Source: Candidatus Bipolaricaulota bacterium
GTDB taxonomy: Bacteria; Bipolaricaulota; Bipolaricaulia; RBG-16-55-9
Assembly (NCBI GenBank): GCA_015487455.1
Contig: WFPR01000163.1
Span: 1-8,660 of the forward strand
Reading direction: 5' to 3'
DNA: 8,660 nucleotides
Shown piece after piece: positions 4,530-8,660 of this stretch (positions are counted from its first letter, which is position 1; every line of letters starts with the position of its first letter). The notes under the pieces were generated by a model that was not told where the DNA came from, made no database searches, and worked only from the letters and a program-made list of their open reading frames with translations. Made by a program: the position numbers and the translations under genes.

Positions 4530-7178
4530 ATGGAGCGGGTCCTCGGCGGGATCGCCGCGCTGACCCGGACGCGCCCCAAGGCCGTCTTGCTGCTCCTGCT
4601 GTTCGTGACGGCCCTGCTGGGGACCCAGCTCCCCCGCGTCCGCGTCGCTTATGACCCTTTGGACTTCCTGCCCGAGCACCCCAAGGTCCAAGCCTACCGC
4701 GGGGTCGAGAGGGCGTTCGGGGCGGGCAGCTTCTCGCGCCTGATCGTGGTGCGCTTCGCGCCGCGCGAGGGCTTCTCCGTGGAGCACCCTCAAGCCGTCT
4801 GGGAGATGGAGCGGGTGCTGCGGGCCCTGCGCGCCGTCCCCGACGTCGTCGCCGCGCAGGGCCTCCCCGACCTCGTGAAGTTCGTGCACCAGGAGCTGCA
4901 CGGCGGCGACCCGCGCTACGCCCGGCTGCTGGAGCCCGGCGAGCGGGACGAGCGGGGCTACTCGGCCCGCGATCTGATCCGCCTCACGCTCCAGCGGGTG
5001 GCGCGGGCCCAGCGGTTCCTGTCGCCCCGGGGGACGGCCCTGGTCACCGCCCGGATCGACCCGCGGGCCGACATCGTGGCCGTGGCCGCCCGGGTCGAGC
5101 AGGCGCTCCGGCCCGTTCAACAAAGCGCCCGGGCGACGGAGATCCAAGCGCTCAGCTACGGGGGAACGCTCCGCGCCTTCAACCAGATGACGCGGACGGA
5201 CTTAAGGAGGCTCACCCCGGCCGTCCTCGCCCTCGTCGTCGGGGTGCTCCTCTGGGTCTTCCGCCTCACGCGCCGGGGGGAGCTGGCCGCCGGGCTGGCC
5301 CTGACGGCGACCGTGGCGGCCCTCACCCTCGGCCCCCTGCTCTGGCCCGCCTTGGGTCAGAAACCCTGGCGGCCGCTCTGGGAGGGGGGCGGGCTCGCGC
5401 TGCTGTTAGGGCTCATCGCGCTCACCGTCCGCCCCCTGGGCAATCTATACTTGCCCCTGCTCGTGGTGGCCGTCGCGGGGATCTGGACGTTCGGGGCCCT
5501 GGGGCTGTTGGGGGTCCCCTTCAGCTTCCTCATGATCGCGGTCGTGCCGCTGCTCCTGGGCGTCGGCGTCGACGACACGCTGCACCTGCTCCACCGCTAC
5601 GAGGAGGAGCGCTGTCGCGGGCGCGCGGGCGTGGAGGCGATGGGGATCGCGCTCCGGCGCACGGGCCGGGCGCTGGGGCTCACCACGCTCACCACGGCGG
5701 CGGGGTTCGCCGCGCTGCTGGTCGTGCCGAGCCCGCCCCTGCGGGCCTTCGGGCTGTTGGCGATGATCGCGATGTTGAGCGCCTTCCTCGTCACGGTGCT
5801 GCTCGTCCCGAGCGTCAAGGCGCTGCTGCGCGAGGAGCCGCGGGCGGAGCCCTGGCCGCCCCGGGGCGCCCCGCGCCCCCTGGTGCGGGCGCTGGGCCAC
5901 CCGGTGGAGAGCTGGGTGAGCCGCGGGCTGCGCGCCTACGCCCGTAGGGTGCGGGGCCGCCGCGGCGTGGCCCTGACGCTGCTGCTCGTGGGCCTGACCC
6001 TCGGCGCCCTGGGCTACTGGGAGGGGCGCGCCTTCCAGACGTACAGCGTCGACCACCGCCGGATGCTCCCGCCGGAACACCCCCTCGCGAAGCTCTACAC
6101 CGCCGTCAATCAAGAGTTTCGCCCCTACGACGAGGTGCTCATCGTGCTCAGGGGCGACCTGGCCCGCCTGAGCGTCATGCGCCTGCTGCTCAAAGACCTG
6201 CCGGAGGCGCTCGCCGGGTCGCCCTACGCCCACAAGGTGATGAGCCTCGCCCAGGTGCTCGAGGACGTCCGCGGGGCCAACGCCGAGCTGGGCCGAGGGT
6301 TCCTCGAGCGCTTCGCCAACAACCCCGATGGGGCGTACCGCTGGCTGCTCCGGCGCGTCTGGGCCCACGAACGCCTGCGGGCTCAGATCGCGGCCTACGC
6401 CCGCCCGCTCGATCCAGACGGGACGCGCTGGGAGGCCGTCGCGCGGGTCAACACCCTGCGCTTCCACGACCAGCGGGGGATCGCCCGCGTCACCCAAGAT
6501 CTCAGGGGGCGCTTGGCCCCCGTGCTCGAGCGGCTACGCCAACTGGGGATCGAAACCCAGGTGACCGGGACGCCGTACCTCGAGGAGCTGGGCCTGGAGG
6601 CCCTGAGGCGGTCGTTCGTGCAGTCGCTCGGGCTCTCGTTGCTGTTCTGCTTCGTCGTGCTGACGGGGCTCTTCGGCTCGCCCCGCTGGGGGCTGGCCGC
6701 GCTCGGGCCCGTGGCGCTCGTGATCGGGCTGGTGCTGGGGAGCGTGAACGCCCTCCGCATCGAGCTCAACGCCGCCACGGCCGTGGTGGCCGCGCTCGGC
6801 ATCGGCCTCGGCGTCGACTACGCCATCCACCTCTTGAACCGCTTCCGCGAGGAGCAGGACTTAGAGCGGGCCGTGGCCCGCACCGGCGAGGCCCTCGCGG
6901 CGGCCTTCGTCACCACGGCCTGCGCCTTCTTCGCCCTGCTGTTGGGTCAGATCACCTGGAACCGCGACTTCGGGCTGCTGGTCGGGCTGGCGGTGACGAT
7001 CGCGTTCGGGGCGACCGTGATCGTCCTCCCTGCGCTGCTCGCCCTCGCCTTCCCCGCCGCCCGCGCGCGCCCGCACCTACACCCCCAACCCCGAGGCCGA
7101 GGACGACGAGAAGGACGGGAAGGACGAGAAGGAGGGATCGTTCCATGGGCGTCGAAAGAGCGGGCAAGTGGCTCGTGA
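4530..7178 (+). CDS. RND/MMPL-superfamily transporter (two-repeat membrane exporter)
   Basis: The 882-residue inner-membrane protein has the two-fold RND layout. TM1 (about 17-33) is followed by a periplasmic domain (about 35-225) and a helix bundle (228-430), then TM7 (about 477-494), a second periplasmic domain (498-692) and a second bundle (693-841). Each bundle carries the family's membrane acidic motif: GVGVDDTLHLLHRYEEE (Asp348/Asp349) and GIGLGVDYAIHLLNRFREE (Asp763), each followed by a short helix and LTTLTTAAGFAALL or AFVTTACAFFALLL. Such pumps use proton flow to export lipids, hopanoids, drugs or envelope molecules; the substrate here is unknown. The first bundle appears to hold two extra hydrophobic segments (about 250-275, 285-303) absent from the second. 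The start is a choice: ATG 4530 has only AAGAG at 4 nt, and GTG 4503 would add nine residues with codons (AAA, GCA) unlike the rest. The last ~32 residues are low-complexity Arg/Gly/Glu with odd codon use and overlap the next gene. Confidence 0.93.
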   Translation: MERVLGGIAALTRTRPKAVLLLLLFVTALLGTQLPRVRVAYDPLDFLPEHPKVQAYRGVERAFGAGSFSRLIVVRFAPREGFSVEHPQAVWEMERVLRALRAVPDVVAAQGLPDLVKFVHQELHGGDPRYARLLEPGERDERGYSARDLIRLTLQRVARAQRFLSPRGTALVTARIDPRADIVAVAARVEQALRPVQQSARATEIQALSYGGTLRAFNQMTRTDLRRLTPAVLALVVGVLLWVFRLTRRGELAAGLALTATVAALTLGPLLWPALGQKPWRPLWEGGGLALLLGLIALTVRPLGNLYLPLLVVAVAGIWTFGALGLLGVPFSFLMIAVVPLLLGVGVDDTLHLLHRYEEERCRGRAGVEAMGIALRRTGRALGLTTLTTAAGFAALLVVPSPPLRAFGLLAMIAMLSAFLVTVLLVPSVKALLREEPRAEPWPPRGAPRPLVRALGHPVESWVSRGLRAYARRVRGRRGVALTLLLVGLTLGALGYWEGRAFQTYSVDHRRMLPPEHPLAKLYTAVNQEFRPYDEVLIVLRGDLARLSVMRLLLKDLPEALAGSPYAHKVMSLAQVLEDVRGANAELGRGFLERFANNPDGAYRWLLRRVWAHERLRAQIAAYARPLDPDGTRWEAVARVNTLRFHDQRGIARVTQDLRGRLAPVLERLRQLGIETQVTGTPYLEELGLEALRRSFVQSLGLSLLFCFVVLTGLFGSPRWGLAALGPVALVIGLVLGSVNALRIELNAATAVVAALGIGLGVDYAIHLLNRFREEQDLERAVARTGEALAAAFVTTACAFFALLLGQITWNRDFGLLVGLAVTIAFGATVIVLPALLALAFPAARARPHLHPQPRGRGRREGREGREGGIVPWASKERASGS
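7105..7131 (+). repeat. Three tandem 9-bp purine-rich repeats at the end of the RND gene
   Basis: GACGAGAAG, GACGGGAAG, GACGAGAAG follow one another (7105-7113, 7114-7122, 7123-7131). In the annotated frame they read Arg/Glu/Gly with codons ending mostly in A. In the +1 frame they read Asp/Glu/Lys with every codon ending in G or C, the pattern of real coding frames elsewhere in this window. Confidence 0.7.
7131..7135 (+). promoter_or_regulatory. Ribosome binding site of the calcium-loop protein gene
   Basis: GGAGG (within AAGGAGGG) lies 9 nt before ATG 7145, inside the 3' end of the RND gene, so the downstream gene is translated from the same message. Confidence 0.55.
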
Positions 7179-8158
7179 CCGGGCTGCTCGGCGCGCTGGC
7201 GCTGGCGCTGGCGCTGCCCTCCGGGTCGTCCGTCGCCCAGGACGACGACGGGGACGGTCTCACCGCCGAGCAGGAGGCGCTCCTCCAGACCGACCCCGCC
7301 GACCCCGACACCGACGGCGACGGCTGGCTCGACGGCGACGAGTACTTCGTCTACTTCACGGACCCCTTAAGCGCCGACACCGACGGGGACGGCCTGCCCG
7401 ACCCTGACGACCCCCACCCCCGCAGGCTCCTCTACGAGGACCTCAACGGCGTCACGACCACCGAGGACCGCGTCCTCCAGGGGGAAGGGGGGCTGAGGGT
7501 CCACCAGCTCGTCGAGGTGCGGGTAGGCAACGTGATCACCGTCGACTGGACGAACTTCTTGAACGACGACTTCTCGCTGCGCGAGGCCGAGTTCACCATC
7601 ACCTTCGACTTCCTCGACCCGACCCGGCCGGACTTCACGGGCGAGGGGTACTACCGTCCGGCGGGGACGGACGAGCGGGGCCGGCCCCTGATGGCGATCC
7701 GGCTGCCCGGCTACGAGGGGGTCTTCGAGGCGACCATCCCCTGGCAGCACCCCGCGATGACGATCTCCGACTGGGTCTATCGCCTTTACGGCAAGCCCCT
7801 GCGCGTCGGGCAGACGTGGGACTTCTACGTCTTCTACCACGAGCTGCTGCGCTGGGGCGAGGAGCCCTTCTTCGCTGCCCACGCGGAGGTCGTCGGGGAG
7901 GTGCCCTTCACGCTGGAGACGCGGCTCGGCCGCCGGGAGTACGCCGCCTACGAGGTGCGGGCCGTCTTCAAGCACCCGACGTTCAAGGACCCGTTCTTCC
8001 GCGCGTTCCTGGGCGAGGACCCCGAGCTGCTGCTGCGGGCGTTCGTCACCGCCGGGGACGGCCCCCAAACCCAGATCGTTTTACGCTACACGACGCCGTT
8101 CTTCCGCATCACGCCCACGAAGGCCGTGGGCTTCTCCGACTTCCTGGTGCAGCGCTAG
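7145..8158 (+). CDS. Exported calcium-loop (thrombospondin type 3-like) protein with unknown C-terminal domain
   Basis: The 337-residue product has a signal peptide (MGVERAGKW, then a Leu/Ala core 10-24; likely cut after SSVA, residue 31). The mature protein opens with three acidic loops: DDDGDGLTAEQE (33-44), DTDGDGWLDGDE (55-66), DTDGDGLPDPDD (78-89). These are the DxDxDG calcium-binding pattern of thrombospondin type 3/dockerin-like repeats, spaced 22-23 residues apart. Residues 95-337 form a beta-rich domain I do not recognise, with FTITFDFLD (150-158), VGQTWDFYVFY (221-231) and EYAAYEVRAVFKHP (265-278), which faintly recalls DUF3108-type envelope domains. There is no second membrane segment or sorting signal, so it is probably periplasmic or surface-bound. 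It overlaps the RND gene by 34 bp and must be co-expressed with it. A role as calcium-stabilised extracytoplasmic partner of the transporter is inference from this coupling. Confidence 0.88.
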   Translation: MGVERAGKWLVTGLLGALALALALPSGSSVAQDDDGDGLTAEQEALLQTDPADPDTDGDGWLDGDEYFVYFTDPLSADTDGDGLPDPDDPHPRRLLYEDLNGVTTTEDRVLQGEGGLRVHQLVEVRVGNVITVDWTNFLNDDFSLREAEFTITFDFLDPTRPDFTGEGYYRPAGTDERGRPLMAIRLPGYEGVFEATIPWQHPAMTISDWVYRLYGKPLRVGQTWDFYVFYHELLRWGEEPFFAAHAEVVGEVPFTLETRLGRREYAAYEVRAVFKHPTFKDPFFRAFLGEDPELLLRAFVTAGDGPQTQIVLRYTTPFFRITPTKAVGFSDFLVQR

Positions 8159-8173
8159 CGCCGGGCTGTAGGG

Positions 8174-8202
8174 TTGCGCGCGTCGGCCCCGTGCCGTTTA
8201 AT
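8174..8202 (+). promoter_or_regulatory. Candidate promoter of the PIG-L deacetylase gene
   Basis: TTGCGC (8174-8179; 3 of 6), 17 bp, TTTAAT (8197-8202; 5 of 6) would start transcription near 8209. That leaves almost no leader before ATG 8214 but a normal one before the ribosome site at 8221-8227. The -35 is poor. Confidence 0.35.
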
Positions 8203-8213
8203 GATCGTCCGCC

Positions 8214-8660
8214 ATGATGTGGAGGGGTCGAGGGGGTGCCCGAGTTCGGGGCGGTCGCAGTCATGGTCATGCAGAGCTGAGGGCGTGGGAGCCGCCGTCG
8301 GGGCGGGCCCTGGTGATCGCGCCGCACAGCGACGACGAGGTGCTCGGCGCGGGCGGGGCGATCCAGCGCCACGTCCAGCGGGGCGACCCCGTGCGCGTGG
8401 TGCTGCTCACCAACGGGGACGGCCAGCGGCGCGGGCTGCGGCTCGGCCCGAGCCCCGAGCGGGCCGTCCGGCTGGGCCATCGCCGCCAGGAGGAGACCCT
8501 CCGCGCCCTCGAGACGTTGGGGCTGCGCCGCCCCGAGCGCTGCGTGTACTTCTTGGGCTACCCCGATCGGGGGCTGGCCCGAATGTGGGGCCGCCACTGG
8601 AGCTTGGCTCAGCCCTACCGCGCGCCCCAGACCCGGGCCACCCACTCCCCCTACCCCAAC
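8214..8660 (+). CDS. PIG-L/LmbE-family zinc-dependent deacetylase, N-terminal part (cut by window end)
   Basis: The frame is open to the last base (149 residues). The family signature is clear: ALVIAPHSDDEVLGAGG (32-48), a variant of AHPDDE that keeps the zinc-binding His38 and Asp41 and the catalytic Asp40. It is followed by the strand RVVLLTNGDG (61-70), RRQEE (90-94), a helix ending in LETLGL, then the strand and metal-site loop VYFLGYPDRGL (111-121). These enzymes remove acetyl groups from N-acetylglucosamine-type sugars in thiol, glycolipid or antibiotic synthesis; the substrate here cannot be told. The N-terminus is doubtful. ATG 8214/8217 has no ribosome site, and residues 5-20 have A/T-ending codons unlike the rest. 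A competing frame from GTG 8236 has a good ribosome site but stops at 8278-8280. The reliable part starts near 8274. It is separate from the RND operon by a 55-bp gap with its own possible promoter. Confidence 0.85.
   Translation, partial: MMWRGRGGARVRGGRSHGHAELRAWEPPSGRALVIAPHSDDEVLGAGGAIQRHVQRGDPVRVVLLTNGDGQRRGLRLGPSPERAVRLGHRRQEETLRALETLGLRRPERCVYFLGYPDRGLARMWGRHWSLAQPYRAPQTRATHSPYPN
8221..8280 (+). other. Possible short leader ORF or frameshifted start of the PIG-L gene
   Basis: GGAGGGG (8221-8227) lies 8 nt before GTG 8236, which opens a 14-codon frame (VPEFGAVAVMVMQS) closed by TGA 8278-8280. Thirteen of its 14 codons end in G or C, whereas the overlapping PIG-L frame here does not show this bias. 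It could be a coupled leader peptide, or the true N-terminus of PIG-L displaced by a one-base indel near 8274-8280. Confidence 0.4.

Noticed and set aside
5203..5211. AAGGAGG-like ribosome site inside the RND gene
   Set aside because: No start codon follows at a usable distance and the RND frame runs straight through.
5445..6497. 350-codon minus-strand frame opposite the RND gene
   Set aside because: His/Gln/Arg/Gly-rich antisense shadow of conserved RND membrane and periplasmic regions.
7190..7220. Short tandem GCGCTG-type repeat
   Set aside because: It encodes the Leu/Ala core of the signal peptide, where such repeats arise from composition.
7367..8068. 233-codon minus-strand frame opposite the calcium-loop protein
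   Set aside because: No recognisable motif or ribosome site; the plus strand has a signal peptide and DxDxDG loops.
8152..8161. GCGCTAGCGC palindrome at the stop of the calcium-loop gene, considered as a terminator
   Set aside because: Ten bp with no loop and no T-run downstream; too weak to call a terminator.

Overview
The window is very GC-rich, compactly coded bacterial DNA: third codon positions are almost all G or C, and intercistronic gaps are short or negative. Two promoters match the sigma-70 consensus closely (TTGACA, 17 bp, TAGAAT or TACGAT). No rRNA, tRNA, CRISPR array, insertion sequence or phage gene was seen. The gene set (a secreted beta-repeat protein, a Thermus-type aspartate aminotransferase, an RND/MMPL transporter with orphan secreted partners, and calcium-loop repeats) fits a free-living, possibly thermophilic, deep-branching or uncultivated bacterium. 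Candidates such as Bipolaricaulota (OP1/Acetothermia) or a Thermus/Deinococcus- or Chloroflexota-like lineage come from impression only; the sequence does not settle the phylum.

Layout. Positions 1-342 (+) are the C-terminal end of a homoserine dehydrogenase. It converges on, and overlaps by 20 bp, a minus-strand gene (1273-323). That gene encodes an exported protein made almost entirely of about ten 27-residue beta-hairpin-like repeats. The divergent spacer 1274-1511 carries a near-consensus plus-strand promoter, a 12-bp palindrome just upstream of it and a weaker minus-strand -10. It drives a class I (subgroup I-gamma) aspartate aminotransferase (1512-2681). Immediately after that stop lies a second near-consensus promoter whose start region is filled with inverted GTCGA/TCGAC half-sites, followed by a TetR-family repressor (2762-3457).

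The repressor heads what looks like one transcription unit: TetR (ATGA overlap), then an exported 328-aa orphan protein (3454-4440), a 62-89 bp gap with a perfect 22-bp palindrome, an RND/MMPL-superfamily transporter (4530-7178), and, overlapping it by 34 bp, an exported protein with three calcium-loop (thrombospondin type 3-like) repeats and an unrecognised C-terminal domain (7145-8158). A last gene, cut by the window edge, is a PIG-L/LmbE-type zinc deacetylase (from about 8214). Its N-terminal reading frame is uncertain.

Working idea (inference): 2762-8158 is a self-repressed export module. An RND pump moves a hydrophobic or envelope-associated substrate, with two exported partner proteins that I cannot place in a named family. 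TetR probably senses the substrate. This module and the beta-repeat protein are the parts most likely to be undescribed.
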